A stretch of DNA of 64,000 nucleotides from Marivita lacus. Its GTDB lineage: Bacteria; Pseudomonadota; Alphaproteobacteria; Rhodobacterales; Rhodobacteraceae. Under the pieces are notes generated by a model that was not told the origin of the DNA, made no database searches, and saw nothing but the letters and a program-made list of their open reading frames with translations. The stretch is taken from the NCBI RefSeq assembly GCF_014637725.1, contig NZ_BMFC01000010.1, forward strand, positions 106,714-170,713. The letters are read 5' to 3'. The position numbers and the translations under genes were made by a program. Position 1 is the first letter of the stretch; each line of letters opens with the position of its first letter. This document shows, one piece after another, positions 9,466 through 18,629 of this stretch.

Positions 9466-9655
9466 CCCTGTTGCGAGGTTTAACGAACAGGTGCCGCATC
9501 CTTTTAGGGGGCGGCACGCCCGAGGGGGTCGGTCAGAGTGTTCTGGCGTGGGAATTCAGGTGTAAAGCTCTAGAATATATAAGTTATTTTCAAACGTCGG
9601 GTATCCAAAGATACGCGTCGCGCTGGGCGCGCACGGCTCTCCCGAGCGCGTGAGA

Positions 9656-10318
9656 CTACGACAGCGCTGCGAGGCACATATGCGCAGAGGCGGCCACCGG
9701 ATCGACGATGATGCTGCCCTCGGGCGCGGTGAAATGCGCGGCCATGGCCGTCATGCCGCCGCACCCCAGAACAAGGCTGCTGCCGGGATGGATGGCGGCG
9801 ATCCGATCGAGCGCCACCTGCACACGCCGGAGGCTGTCCGCTCCGGTGTTCAGCTCGAGCACAGGCACGCCCGACGCGTGAACCCCGGCGCAGCGGTCAT
9901 CCAACCGCATGGCCCGGATGTTTTCCGCGATCACCGGCACCGACACATCGAGGCTGGTGATGACCGCGAACCGTGCCGAGGCAAGGCTGCCCGCGATGCA
10001 TCCCGCCTCTCCGAGGCCGATCACCGGCAGGCCGCCTTTTGCGCGCAATGTGGCAATGCCCGTGTCGTCAAAGCACCCGATCACAACCGCATCCGCGCCC
10101 TGATGGCGCGCCTCGTCGAAGAGGGCAAACAGCCCGTCCAGACACAGCTCCGCATCCTCGGGGCCCTGGATGGAAGCCGGGCCGCGATGGTTGGTCATGC
10201 CGACGACTTCGGCCAGTGCACCCACAGCAGCGTGCGCGACTGTCACCATTTCGGTGGTCATCCGTTCGGTCGAATTGGGGTTGAGGATGGCAATCCTCGG
10301 TTTTGCGCGTGTGGTCAC
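9656..10318 (-). CDS. Asp/Glu/hydantoin racemase-family protein
   Basis: 220 residues from a GTG at 10318 that overlaps the preceding ABC gene stop as GTGA; a longer ATG frame lies within that gene. Two-domain racemase-type fold with the catalytic cysteine pair expected for cofactor-independent racemases: Cys82 in VIGCFDDTG and Cys186 in LVLGCGGMT. The N-terminus, RIAILNPNSTERMT, is typical of the Asp/Glu/hydantoin racemase family (hydantoin racemase, arylmalonate decarboxylase and relatives). It is the last gene of the oligopeptide-type importer operon, so it probably acts on the imported compound, perhaps a hydantoin or amino-acid derivative. Exact substrate unknown. Confidence 0.82.
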   Translation of the reverse strand: MTTRAKPRIAILNPNSTERMTTEMVTVAHAAVGALAEVVGMTNHRGPASIQGPEDAELCLDGLFALFDEARHQGADAVVIGCFDDTGIATLRAKGGLPVIGLGEAGCIAGSLASARFAVITSLDVSVPVIAENIRAMRLDDRCAGVHASGVPVLELNTGADSLRRVQVALDRIAAIHPGSSLVLGCGGMTAMAAHFTAPEGSIIVDPVAASAHMCLAALS

Positions 10319-11334
10319 GAACGGCCCCCTGCACCCGCCATCGCCTCGGCGCGGCTTGCCTGAACACAGCGGGCCCAACGCCCGTCACCACCGGTCCAGA
10401 CCGGAATGGGGCTTGCAGAGCAGGCCGCCTCGGCATGGGCGCAGCGCGGCGCAAAGGAACAGCCTTCGGGCAATGCGCTCAGCGCTGGCGGCGCACCGGG
10501 CACCGCATCGAGCCGCGTTCCCGGCACAGCCCCCACCAGATTGGCCGCCAGAAGCCCCTTGGAATAGGGATGGCGCGCATCGCGGATCACGTCCCGGACC
10601 GACCCGGTTTCGACAAAGCTGCCCGCATACATCACGGCCAGCCTGTCGGACACTTCGACCGCCACCCCGATGTCATGAGTGACAAAGATCACGCCCATGC
10701 CCAGTTCCTGCTGCAAGTCGCGCAGCAGAAGCAGGATCTGGATCTGGACTGTCGCATCCAGCGCCGTTGTCGGCTCGTCCGCCAGAAGCAGCTTTGGGCG
10801 GCAGGCAAGGGCAAGCGCGATCATCGCGCGCTGGCGCATGCCGCCGGACATCTCGTGCGGGTAATTGTCCAGCCGCCGCCTGGCCGACGGGATGCGGACC
10901 AGTTCCAGCATTTCCAGCGCACGCGCCATCGCGTCGGTCTTGGATGCACCCTCGTGGCGGATGACGGTTTCCGCGATCTGCTGACCGATGGTGTAGACCG
11001 GATCAAGTGCCAGCGAAGGGTCCTGAAAGATCATCGACGCAACACCGCCCCGATGATCGGCCAGCGCACGGCCTTGCAGGGACAGAACGTCCTGACCATC
11101 CACCTCGATGGTGCCGGTGATCCGCGTCTTCCGTTCAGGCAAAAGGCGCAGCAGGGTCTTGAGCGTCACGCTCTTGCCCGACCCGCTTTCCCCGAGGATG
11201 CCCAGAACCTCGCCTGGCGCCAGATCGAAACTGACATTGTTCACCGCATGAACGGGCGGCGTGCCAGCGAACCGGACAGACAGGTCATGGACCCGGACAA
11301 GCGGCGTGTCGGACTGCGACGGAAGCGGTGTCAT
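10315..11334 (-). CDS. ABC transporter ATP-binding protein, DppD/OppD type
   Basis: 339 residues; ATG at 11334 overlaps the partner ATPase stop (ATGA). Walker [10 protein letters not shown]-loop, signature MSGGMRQR, Walker [13 protein letters not shown] and the His switch VTHD are present. The C-terminal oligopeptide-transporter extension has the cysteine cluster of this family (C-x5-C-x6-C around [13 protein letters not shown]). It energises import of peptides or related solutes with the neighbouring permeases and binding protein. It forms a heterodimer with the product of 11331-12305. Confidence 0.93.
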   Translation of the reverse strand: MTPLPSQSDTPLVRVHDLSVRFAGTPPVHAVNNVSFDLAPGEVLGILGESGSGKSVTLKTLLRLLPERKTRITGTIEVDGQDVLSLQGRALADHRGGVASMIFQDPSLALDPVYTIGQQIAETVIRHEGASKTDAMARALEMLELVRIPSARRRLDNYPHEMSGGMRQRAMIALALACRPKLLLADEPTTALDATVQIQILLLLRDLQQELGMGVIFVTHDIGVAVEVSDRLAVMYAGSFVETGSVRDVIRDARHPYSKGLLAANLVGAVPGTRLDAVPGAPPALSALPEGCSFAPRCAHAEAACSASPIPVWTGGDGRWARCVQASRAEAMAGAGGRS

Positions 11335-12305
11335 GCGACCTGCTCCTTGGAGGTGTTGAGATGACAGGCGGCGACATGGCTTTTGCCGACCTTGTAGGAT
11401 ACCGGAACCTGCGTCGAACAGGGGCCAAAGGCGTGGGCGCAGCGGGTGTGGAAGCGGCATCCCGGCGGTGGGTCGATCGGATTGGGCGGATCACCTGCCA
11501 GCGGTGCCTCCAGCGTGCGCCGGTCCGGATCAAGCGAGGGCATCGCCGCCAGCAACGCTTCGGTATAGGGGTGACGCGGCGCGCTGTAGAGGCTTTCCGC
11601 GGGTCCGATCTCGGCCACTTCGCCCAGATACATGACCATCACCCGATCCGAGATATGGCGCACCACGTTGAGGTCGTGGCTGATGAAGACATAGGTCAGA
11701 CCGCGTTCGCGCCGCAGGTCCATCAGCAGGTTCAGCACCTGCGCCTCGACCGACTTGTCCAGCGCAGACACAGCCTCGTCGAGCACGATCACCTGCGGAT
11801 CAAAGGCCAGCGCGCGGGCGATGTTGACCCGCTGCCGCTGCCCGCCGGACAGCTCATGCGCATAGCGCCCACCAAAGCGGGCAGGGTCCAGCCCGACCCT
11901 GTCGAGCAGGTCCTGCGCCTTGCGCGTGGCTTCACCGCGTGAAGCGCCATGCACCATCGGGCCAAAGGCCACCGCGTCGATCATCGTCATGCGCGGGTTC
12001 AACGAGGCGAAACTGTCCTGAAACACCATCTGCACCTTGCTGCGGAACGCCTTGAGCGGCAGTTCCGGGCCAACAACCTTGCCATCGAAGCGGACGCTGC
12101 CGCTGTCGGGTGTCAGCAATTGCACCAGCAGGCGGGCGGTCGTGGACTTGCCACATCCGCTTTCGCCGACGACGCCCAGCGTTTCGCCGGGGGCCAGTTC
12201 GAAACTCACGTCATCGACCGCGCGCACCACCTTGCGGGCCGCACCAAAGCCACCGGCGTTGAAATGCTTGACGAGGTTGTGGGCGGACAGGATCGGCGCG
12301 CTCAT
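11331..12305 (-). CDS. ABC transporter ATP-binding protein, DppF/OppF type
   Basis: 324 residues from the ATG at 12305, overlapping the permease stop as ATGA; an upstream frame to 12449 is inside the permease gene. Walker A GESGCGKST, signature LSGGQRQR and Walker B VIVLDEAVSALD, where Ala replaces the usual Pro after the catalytic Glu. The C-terminal extension has the family cysteines (CRFHTRCAHAFGPC). Second ATPase of the dipeptide/oligopeptide-type importer. Confidence 0.93.
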   Translation of the reverse strand: MSAPILSAHNLVKHFNAGGFGAARKVVRAVDDVSFELAPGETLGVVGESGCGKSTTARLLVQLLTPDSGSVRFDGKVVGPELPLKAFRSKVQMVFQDSFASLNPRMTMIDAVAFGPMVHGASRGEATRKAQDLLDRVGLDPARFGGRYAHELSGGQRQRVNIARALAFDPQVIVLDEAVSALDKSVEAQVLNLLMDLRRERGLTYVFISHDLNVVRHISDRVMVMYLGEVAEIGPAESLYSAPRHPYTEALLAAMPSLDPDRRTLEAPLAGDPPNPIDPPPGCRFHTRCAHAFGPCSTQVPVSYKVGKSHVAACHLNTSKEQVA

Positions 12306-13189
12306 TGCTTGACATCCATGGCAGACCGCAACCCGTCGCTCAGCATGTTGAACGAGATCGAGGTGAGAAAGATCATCACGCCGGGCAGGGCGGCCAGCCA
12401 GGGCTGGACATAGATCGCGTTGCGTAGCGTGTTCAGCATCAATCCCCATTCCGCATTGGGTGGGCTCACCCCGAGGCCAAGGAAGGACAGGCCCGCGGCA
12501 AGGATCATCGACACCGAGATCAGGCTGGTGGAATAGACGAAGATCGGGCCAAGCACGTTGCCCAGCACATGATCGCGCACGATCTGCAGGCTCGATGCTC
12601 CGCTGGCCTGTGCCGCTTCTATATATTCAAGCTTGCGCACCGATGTGGTGACGCTTTCGGCCACGCGGGCAATGGGTGGAATGAAGACGACCGTCAGCGA
12701 CAAGAGCCCGTTGAGGATGCCCGCACCCAGCGCGCCGGAAATCGCGATTGCCAGCAGCACCGACGGAAAGGCGTAGAGCACGTCGAGAACGCGCATGGTG
12801 ATCGTGTTGACCCAACCGCCCAGGTATCCGGCGGCGATGCCGATGGTCGACCCGATGGCAAAGGCGATCAGCACCGGCACGACCCCCATAAACAGCGAGA
12901 GGCGCGCGCCATAGATCAGACGGCTCAGCATGTCGCGGCCCAACTCGTCGGCCCCCAGTGGATAGCCTTCGGTTCCGATGGGCGAGAGGCGCTTGATCAT
13001 GCTGCCTTGCAACGGATCGGCAGGCGCGATCCACGGCGTGAAGATCGCCATCAGCACCAGACCGGCCGCGACAAGTCCAGCGCAGACCGCCACCTTGTCG
13101 CGCAGGAATCGTGTCCAGACCGAGCGCCAGTAGCCTTGTGATTTCTCGATGGTGGCCAAAGGCGCGATGGTTTCTGCGGTGACAGCCAT
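12302..13189 (-). CDS. ABC transporter permease, DppC type
   Basis: 295 residues. A long N-terminal cytoplasmic tail is followed by a first transmembrane segment near 28-50, then the binding-protein-dependent permease core of five further helices. The EAA-type loop (EAAQASGASSLQIVRDHVL, near 190-208) contacts the ATPases. The N-terminal region after TM1 contains HISPIGTEGYPLGADELGRDMLSR-like features of DppC proteins (ADELGRDMLSR visible). It starts 3 bases after the dppB-type stop. Confidence 0.93.
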   Translation of the reverse strand: MAVTAETIAPLATIEKSQGYWRSVWTRFLRDKVAVCAGLVAAGLVLMAIFTPWIAPADPLQGSMIKRLSPIGTEGYPLGADELGRDMLSRLIYGARLSLFMGVVPVLIAFAIGSTIGIAAGYLGGWVNTITMRVLDVLYAFPSVLLAIAISGALGAGILNGLLSLTVVFIPPIARVAESVTTSVRKLEYIEAAQASGASSLQIVRDHVLGNVLGPIFVYSTSLISVSMILAAGLSFLGLGVSPPNAEWGLMLNTLRNAIYVQPWLAALPGVMIFLTSISFNMLSDGLRSAMDVKQ

Positions 13190-13192
13190 GTC

Positions 13193-14146
13193 TCAGCCCC
13201 TTTGCAAGCGCGGATCGAGCGAGGTCTGCGCCACGTCGACCAGCAGGTTGAGGATGACGAAGAACATCGCGAGTACGAGGATGGTGCCCTGCAGCAGTGG
13301 CAGGTCGCGCTGAAAGATCGCCTGTCCCAGCAGGAACCCTGTTCCCGGCCACGAAAACACGGTTTCGATCAGGATCGACCCGCCCAGGAGGTAGCCCAGT
13401 TGCAACCCCATTACGGCCAGCGCGGTGGGGGCGGCGTTCTTGATGACATGCGCCAGCACGCCGCGATCCAGCAGGCCCTTGGCGCGCAGGCCGGACACGA
13501 ATTCCTGTTGCAGGATGTCGGCGACAAGCGCGCGGACGGTGCGCGCGACGATGCCCATGGGGATCACCGACATCGTGATGGCGGGCAGGATCAGGTACTG
13601 CATGTGCTCCCAATCCCAGATCCACTGGCTTGATCCACCGGGGCCGGCGCCTGTTGCGGGCAGCCAGCGCAGCTCGACCGAAAAGATGATGACCATGACC
13701 ATGCCCAGCCAGTAATGTGGCACCGACACGCCGATCACCGAGATCGCAGTGGCCAGCTTGTCGATCCAGCTGTCGCGGAAATACCCCGCGACAAAGCCGA
13801 AGAGCCCGCCTAGCGTGAACCCGATGATTGTCGCCGTGACCGCAAGGATAAGCGTGTTGCCCACCGCGTTGAACACTTCGGATGCCACGGGCCGCCCTGT
13901 CGCGATTGAATTTCCCAGATCGCCCTGAACCGCGCGACCCAGCCAGCGCAGGAACTGTTCGGGATAGGAGCGGTCGAAGCCATAGATCGCCATCATCTGC
14001 TGCTGCAATTCCACCGACGCGTCCGGCGGCAGGATCGACACGAGCGGATCACCGGGGGAAATGTGGACCAGCGCGAAACACACCAGCGACACGCCAAGCA
14101 TGATCGGCACGGTATAGAGAATGCGGCGCAGGATGAACGAAATCAT
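13193..14146 (-). CDS. ABC transporter permease, DppB type
   Basis: 317 residues, six predicted transmembrane helices. The N-terminal segment ILRRILYTVPIMLGVSL and the FALVHISPGDP motif are hallmarks of DppB/OppB permeases, and the EAA loop reads VSGLRAKGLLDRGVLAHV near 225-240. It pairs with the DppC-type permease. It lies downstream of the binding-protein gene and of a strong hairpin that could lower expression of the membrane and ATPase genes relative to the binding protein. Confidence 0.93.
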   Translation of the reverse strand: MISFILRRILYTVPIMLGVSLVCFALVHISPGDPLVSILPPDASVELQQQMMAIYGFDRSYPEQFLRWLGRAVQGDLGNSIATGRPVASEVFNAVGNTLILAVTATIIGFTLGGLFGFVAGYFRDSWIDKLATAISVIGVSVPHYWLGMVMVIIFSVELRWLPATGAGPGGSSQWIWDWEHMQYLILPAITMSVIPMGIVARTVRALVADILQQEFVSGLRAKGLLDRGVLAHVIKNAAPTALAVMGLQLGYLLGGSILIETVFSWPGTGFLLGQAIFQRDLPLLQGTILVLAMFFVILNLLVDVAQTSLDPRLQRG

Positions 14147-14163
14147 GGGCGGGGTGGCCTGTC

Positions 14164-14197
14164 AAAAAAGGGGTCGTCCCGAAACCGGGGCGACCCC
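14164..14197 (-). terminator. Hairpin with T-run after the solute-binding protein gene
   Basis: A GC-rich stem of about 12 base pairs (one mismatch; arms ggggtcgtcccg and cggggcgacccc) with a four-base loop lies 16 bases past the stop of the binding-protein gene. On the minus strand it is followed by six T. It fits an intrinsic terminator or attenuator placed between the binding protein and the permease genes, a common way to make more binding protein than membrane components. Confidence 0.75.
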
Positions 14198-14212
14198 AAA
14201 GGTTGCTGTAGT

Positions 14213-15862
14213 TTACTCTTCGATCGTCATCGGGGCGATGTCGATGAACCAGTTCTTTGGCTGGGTCACGTTGCCGACCTTGGACGACATCGCGCGCGGA
14301 CCCACGTCATGGGCGATCCAGACGAACGGTGCCTCCTCGACGATCCGGGTGTGCAGGCGGGCCAATGCCGCGTCGCGATCCGCATCCGCAAAGGACGTGC
14401 GGGCATCGGCGATCAGGGCATCGAACTCGTCATTCCCGAAAAGGCCCCAGTTGTTGGACACCGGTGGGAAGGTTTCGGTCGACACGAAGCGGACCATCGC
14501 AAAGAACGGGTCCATCGTGGCGAAGGACACGTTGATCGCATGGGCGCCCCGTGCGCTTTCATCCGCCGCACCCTTGCGCCAGTTGGTGAACACGGTGTTC
14601 CATTCCAGAACGTCCAGCTCCACGTCGAAGAAGCAATCCGCCAGCGACTGCTGCACGTATTCGTTCATCGTGACCGGCTGCATCTGACCCGAACCCGATG
14701 CCGAGGTCTGGACCTTGACCTTGACGGGGTTGTCCGTCGAGAATCCCGCTTCGGTCATCAGCGCACGTGCCGCATCGGGATCGTAGCGAATATCGAAGGA
14801 CGGGTTGCCCCACCACGGGTGACCCGGCTCGACCGACCCCTTGGGGATGCCCATGTAGCCGCCCAGCAGAACCTGGAGTTCTTCGCGGTTGACGCAGAGG
14901 TTGGCTGCATGGCGCACCCGCTTGTCCAGCCAGGGCGAGCCCTCGTGGAACGACAGCTGCCACGGCCAGACATGCGGCTGCGGGTTGGAATAGATCACGT
15001 TGCCTTCGGCCTGAATGCGCGGGATCGCGTCCGGGGCAGGGGCTTCGATCCAGTCGACCTGACCCGACAGCAGGGCTGCGGTACGGGCGTTGGAATCGGG
15101 CAGCGGCACAAGAACCACGCGGTCGATGGTCGGGGTACGGGCCGGATCCCAATAGTTTTCGTTCTTGACCATCTCGAACCGTTCACGCGGCACAAACAGA
15201 TCGCCTTCGAACGGGCCTGTGCCCGACGGATCGAACGCGAAGGCGCTCCATGCCGCGGCGGCGCGTTCCTTGGGGTCGGTGACCGCCGCATCGACGGCAT
15301 CGTAAAGCGACTGCCAATGGGTCGGCGACGCCATCAAGAGCATCGTCATGTTGAGCGGCAGGAAGCTGTCGGGCTGTGTGGTCGTCAGCTCGACGGTCAG
15401 ATCATCGATGGCGCGGGCCGAGACCAGCGTCGGCATGCGCGACTTTGTGGCGCCCACCTGATCGGGGGCAAAATGCGGTGCGGCCTCGTCCATCACCTTC
15501 TGCACGTTCCAGACCACGGCTTCGGCGTTGAAGGGCGATCCGTCATGGAAGGTCACGCCTTCGCGCAGCGTGAAGGTCCATTTGGTCGTGTCGTCCGGGT
15601 TCACCGCCCAGGCCGTGGCAAGGCCGGGGACGATGCCGCTCGGTTCGGTTTCCGACGACAGGTCCCAATGCGTCAGCGCATCGTACATCGGGATGCCGGT
15701 AAAGCGGTTGCCTTCAAAGCCCTGATCCGGCTGGCCGGACGTGCGCGGAATATCCGCAGCAGTCATGCCGATGGTCAGTGTCTTTTCGGCCCAGACCGGA
15801 CCTGCAGCCAGCATGGCTGTCATCAGTGCGATCGCAGAGGATCGGTACAAGGTATTCCTCAT
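14213..15862 (-). CDS. ABC transporter substrate-binding protein, family 5 (peptide/nickel/opine type)
   Basis: 549 residues from the ATG at 15862, preceded by an AGGAG site 7 bases upstream; an in-frame upstream ATG at 15946 lacks a site. A signal peptide is clear (residues 1-24, cleavage after PVWA). The mature part shows family-5 features: YDALTHWD, a W-x-F-x-LREGVTFHDGSPFNAEAVVWN block near 120-140 and a GTGPF segment near 240. It captures the substrate in the periplasm and delivers it to the permeases encoded downstream. It is divergent from a GntR regulator, its likely controller. Substrate not determinable from sequence; the racemase in the operon hints at an amino-acid derivative. Confidence 0.9.
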   Translation of the reverse strand: MRNTLYRSSAIALMTAMLAAGPVWAEKTLTIGMTAADIPRTSGQPDQGFEGNRFTGIPMYDALTHWDLSSETEPSGIVPGLATAWAVNPDDTTKWTFTLREGVTFHDGSPFNAEAVVWNVQKVMDEAAPHFAPDQVGATKSRMPTLVSARAIDDLTVELTTTQPDSFLPLNMTMLLMASPTHWQSLYDAVDAAVTDPKERAAAAWSAFAFDPSGTGPFEGDLFVPRERFEMVKNENYWDPARTPTIDRVVLVPLPDSNARTAALLSGQVDWIEAPAPDAIPRIQAEGNVIYSNPQPHVWPWQLSFHEGSPWLDKRVRHAANLCVNREELQVLLGGYMGIPKGSVEPGHPWWGNPSFDIRYDPDAARALMTEAGFSTDNPVKVKVQTSASGSGQMQPVTMNEYVQQSLADCFFDVELDVLEWNTVFTNWRKGAADESARGAHAINVSFATMDPFFAMVRFVSTETFPPVSNNWGLFGNDEFDALIADARTSFADADRDAALARLHTRIVEEAPFVWIAHDVGPRAMSSKVGNVTQPKNWFIDIAPMTIEE

Positions 15863-15966
15863 TTCATTACTCCTGTTGAACGTCTGGACCAAGCCACTCA
15901 GTCCGGCCGTGTCCTTGAAGGTGAGAATGAGAAGTCGCCAACTCACGTCGACAAGTGAGTATCAGA

Positions 15967-15976
15967 TTGTATACGT
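15967..15976. promoter_or_regulatory. Candidate operator of the FadR-type GntR regulator (site 1)
   Basis: TTGTATACGT lies between the divergent binding-protein and gntR genes. It matches the TTGTATACAA type of half-palindrome bound by many FCD-class GntR proteins and shares the core TGTATAC with site 2 at 16124-16133. Confidence 0.5.
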
Positions 15977-16114
15977 TATCAATTAAAAAAGTTCACAATA
16001 GCTTGAATTTCACTCACTCCCAACGCAAATGCCTGATTTATAGGCATAAAAGAGGACCGCGCGGAAAGCGGGGAAACTGGGGATGACATTCCGGCCCAAA
16101 CAGGGGAAAAGGGC

Positions 16115-16864
16115 ATGCGAAAACTGTATACAAACGTGAGCAGTCCAAACATGAGCATCACGCAGCAAGAGGCGAGTTTCATCCGCGGGCTTCAGGCGGA
16201 TATGGTGCAGAACCCTGTCTATACTGGCGTTGAGCGCGCCATTCTCGAACAGCGGCTTCCGCCGGGAATGCGCCTTGCCGAGACCGATCTGGCGGAATTC
16301 TACGGCGTCTCGCGCACCATCGTGCGCACGGGGCTTCAGGCGCTGGCCCATTCGCATCTGGTCACCTTGCGCCCGAATCGCGGCGCCAGTGTCGCCAACC
16401 CGTCGCCGCGCGAAGCCCGCGAAGTGTTCGAGGCGCGCGAACTGCTCGAACCCCGGTCGGCCCGCGAGGCGGCGATGCGCGCGGGGCGTGCCGATGTGCG
16501 GGCGCTGCGCCTGCATGCGCAGGAAGAGCACGATGCCATGCGCGACAACGAATCCGGCCGCGCGCTTCGGCTGTCGGGGCGGTTTCACGTGATGATCGCC
16601 CAGATCGCGAACCAGCGCACGATCGCCGAGATCATCGAAAACCTCGTGTCCCGGTCATCGCTGATCATCGCCCTGTACTGGACCCGGTCGAGCACGCGCT
16701 GCGACGAGGGCTGCCACAACGCGCTGATCGACGCGCTGGAACGCAATGATGCGACCGAGGCCGAGGAACTGATGCGCAGCCATCTTGTCGAGCTTCATTC
16801 GGCGCTGCGCTTCGACGTGGGCGATACCTCGAACCTGACTCTCAAGGACATGCTGGGCGACTGA
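16115..16864 (+). CDS. GntR-family regulator, FadR/FCD subfamily
   Basis: 249 residues if the ATG at 16115 is used. The winged helix-turn-helix (about 38-100; RLAETDLAEFYGVSRTIVRTGLQAL) is followed by a helical FCD ligand domain with metal-site histidines (FHVMIAQIA near 155 and the late HLVELH). A TGTATAC palindrome (16124-16133) lies within the first codons, so initiation at the ATG at 16151 is also plausible and would place that operator in the leader. It is divergent from the importer operon and is its probable repressor, responding to the imported compound or a breakdown product. Confidence 0.88.
   Translation: MRKLYTNVSSPNMSITQQEASFIRGLQADMVQNPVYTGVERAILEQRLPPGMRLAETDLAEFYGVSRTIVRTGLQALAHSHLVTLRPNRGASVANPSPREAREVFEARELLEPRSAREAAMRAGRADVRALRLHAQEEHDAMRDNESGRALRLSGRFHVMIAQIANQRTIAEIIENLVSRSSLIIALYWTRSSTRCDEGCHNALIDALERNDATEAEELMRSHLVELHSALRFDVGDTSNLTLKDMLGD
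16124..16133. promoter_or_regulatory. Candidate operator of the FadR-type GntR regulator (site 2)
   Basis: CTGTATACAA, sharing the core TGTATAC with site 1 about 157 bases away. It overlaps the annotated 5' end of gntR, which would suit autoregulation and suggests the true start may be downstream. Confidence 0.5.
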
Positions 16865-16895
16865 GCCGAGCGGGTCAGGTCACTGATCCCGAAAC

Positions 16896-16924
16896 CTGTC
16901 ATATTGCTGTGAGGTGACTGCGGT
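16896..16924 (+). promoter_or_regulatory. Pho box upstream of phnF
   Basis: Three 7-base direct repeats (CTGTCAT, CTGTGAG, CTGCGGT) at 11-base spacing, the arrangement bound by PhoB dimers. It lies 34 bases upstream of the phnF start and 7 bases before the candidate PhnF operator. It implies induction of phnFGHIJKLM under phosphate starvation. Confidence 0.65.
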
Positions 16925-16931
16925 AGCAGAG

Positions 16932-16947
16932 ATTCATTCGAATGAAT
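16932..16947. promoter_or_regulatory. Candidate PhnF operator, copy 1 (perfect palindrome)
   Basis: ATTCATTCGAATGAAT is a perfect 16-base palindrome 10 bases before the phnF start. Near-identical copies precede phnC (23339-23354) and the TIM-barrel isomerase gene (31071-31086). Its repetition at promoters around a GntR/UTRA regulator gene makes PhnF the likely ligand. Confidence 0.7.
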
Positions 16948-16957
16948 TGAGGGCCGC

Positions 16958-17671
16958 ATGACAACCGTGGATTGGACTTTTGTAAGGGACGCCATCGAGA
17001 GGGACATCCTCGACGGGCATCTTGCACCGGGCGATCGCATGCCCACCGAGCCTGAGCTTGTAAAGCAGTACGGCGTCGGGCGTCACAGTCTGCGTCGTGC
17101 CATCGCAGCTTTGGCCAAGCAAGGCAAACTGAGTGTCGAGCAGGGGCGCGGCACCTTCGTCAGTGCGCCCAAAATGCTGCATTACGAGTTGGGCAAGCGG
17201 ACACGGCTGCGGCAGAACCTTGCCGACCAGACGGTCGATATCTCGCGCGAATTGCTCGAGGCCGAGGTGGTCGCAGCCCCGAACCGGGTCGCCCAGGCGC
17301 TCGACATCGCCGCGCAGGCGCAGGTGCATCATTCCCGCCGCCTGACCTCTGCCGATGGCCTGCCGATTGCGTTTGGTTCGATCTATCATTCCGTCGATCG
17401 GTTCCCCTGTTTCCAGGAACGGCGTGCGGTGTTCGGGTCGATCACGGAAACCTACAGATCCTACGGGATCGACGATTACATCCGCATGGAAACCACCTTC
17501 TACTCGCGTCAGGCGCGCCCGGACGAGGCGCGCATGCTGCATCAGCACCCGGACCTGTCGGTCACGATCATCCGCGCGATTGACGCCTTGCCGGACGGGC
17601 AGCCGATTTCCTTTTCCGAAATCATCTGGGCCGCCTCGCGGGTCCGGTTCAGCGTGGTGAGCGGCGCATGA
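16958..17671 (+). CDS. phnF: Phosphonate-responsive GntR/HutC-family regulator PhnF
   Basis: 237 residues. N-terminal winged helix (about 6-70; RMPTEPELVKQYGVGRHSLRRAIAAL is the DNA-reading region) followed by a UTRA effector domain (about 90-235) ending in FSEIIWAASRVRFSV, where UTRA domains bind their effector. It is the first gene of the phn operon; phnG begins inside its stop (ATGA). Known PhnF proteins repress phn or pst genes. Here the recurrent palindrome at three promoters suggests it controls all of them. Confidence 0.92.
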   Translation: MTTVDWTFVRDAIERDILDGHLAPGDRMPTEPELVKQYGVGRHSLRRAIAALAKQGKLSVEQGRGTFVSAPKMLHYELGKRTRLRQNLADQTVDISRELLEAEVVAAPNRVAQALDIAAQAQVHHSRRLTSADGLPIAFGSIYHSVDRFPCFQERRAVFGSITETYRSYGIDDYIRMETTFYSRQARPDEARMLHQHPDLSVTIIRAIDALPDGQPISFSEIIWAASRVRFSVVSGA

Positions 17672-18093
17672 AGACCAAGGCCACACACAGCGACGTGCTG
17701 ACGGTTCTCGCGCGGGCCGATGCCGCGCGCATCAAGTCCTTCGCGGAAACCCTGATCACCCCCTTGGGTGAGATCGACGTGCTGCAAAGCCGCACCGGGC
17801 TGGTGATGTTGCCGATGCGCGATACGGCGGGCGGTGCCACCTTTCACCTTGGCGAAGTTCTGGTCAGCGAAGCGCATGTGACCCGCGACGGGATCGATGG
17901 CTACGGCATGCGGCGCGGGCGTGATCTGGAGGCGGCGATGGCGATGGCGCTGGTCGATCTTGCGCGGGCTTGCGGGATCGAGACCGCGCGCTGCGAGGCG
18001 TTCTGCGCGGACGAGGCGATCCGACAGGCGCAGGCTGACCGCGACACCCTGCGCTGTGTTCAGGCGACCCGCGTCGATATGGAGACCTTCTGA
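17668..18093 (+). CDS. phnG: C-P lyase complex subunit PhnG (divergent)
   Basis: 141 residues, close to the usual 150. It occupies the PhnG position between phnF and phnH and keeps the family outline: an N-terminal VLARADAARIKSFAE helix, a TGLVMLPMRD strand, and GYGMRRGRDLEAAMAMALVDLA (about 83-104) matching the G-Y-x-x-x-GRD-x-x-x-A helix of PhnG. The F-x-LGEVLVSEAHV strand is unlike canonical sequences. In E. coli PhnG2H2I2J2 is the core complex, with PhnG and PhnI catalysing ribose attachment to the phosphonate. The sequence is divergent throughout, in line with the unusual PhnJ downstream. Confidence 0.85.
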   Translation: MKTKATHSDVLTVLARADAARIKSFAETLITPLGEIDVLQSRTGLVMLPMRDTAGGATFHLGEVLVSEAHVTRDGIDGYGMRRGRDLEAAMAMALVDLARACGIETARCEAFCADEAIRQAQADRDTLRCVQATRVDMETF

Positions 18094-18629
18094 TGTTGAC
18101 CACTCCCATTCCGGATGCCGCAGAAACGCGGTCCAATGCCACGTTCGACGCCATCCTCTGGGCGCTCAGCCGCCCCGGACTGCCGCGCAACCTGCCCGAA
18201 CCGGGCGAAGCCGCGTTGATCGAGGCGCTGCTGGACCGCGAATGCGCCGCCTATGCGGGAGACCCTTTGCTGATCCCCGTGCTGGCGCAAAGCGGCGCGC
18301 GGCTGGTTGATCTGTCAGAGGCGGATCACGTGTTTTTCGGACGGCTGCTTGACGCGGAATACTTGCGCGCATGCCGTGTCGGTTCAGACCTTTATCCGGA
18401 CGACGGGGCCACGCTCGTCATCCGGGCGCGGATCGGGCAGGGGGCGACCGTGCGCCTGACCGGGCCGGGTGTGAACGGGGTGGTCGAGTTGCAGCTTGAC
18501 GGTCTGCCCGCAGGGTTCTGGCAGGAACGCGCGCGGCTCATTCGTTATCCGATGGGCTTCGATCTTCTGTTTCTGGACGGCGACCGCCTGATCGGTCTGC
18601 CGCGCTCCACCAAGGTCGAGGTGCTCTGA
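18093..18629 (+). CDS. phnH: C-P lyase complex subunit PhnH
   Basis: 178 residues. PhnH is a structural PLP-transferase-like subunit without a cofactor. The family signature is visible at the C-terminus (RLIRYPMGFDLLFLDGDRLIGLPRSTKVEVL, cited in parts: YPMGFD near 150 and LIGLPRST near 168). The N-terminus FDAILWALSRPGLPRNLPEP matches the R-x-x-M-x-A-x-x-RPG start of PhnH. It is coupled to phnG and phnI by one-base TGATG overlaps, consistent with a fixed-stoichiometry complex. Confidence 0.92.
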   Translation: MLTTPIPDAAETRSNATFDAILWALSRPGLPRNLPEPGEAALIEALLDRECAAYAGDPLLIPVLAQSGARLVDLSEADHVFFGRLLDAEYLRACRVGSDLYPDDGATLVIRARIGQGATVRLTGPGVNGVVELQLDGLPAGFWQERARLIRYPMGFDLLFLDGDRLIGLPRSTKVEVL

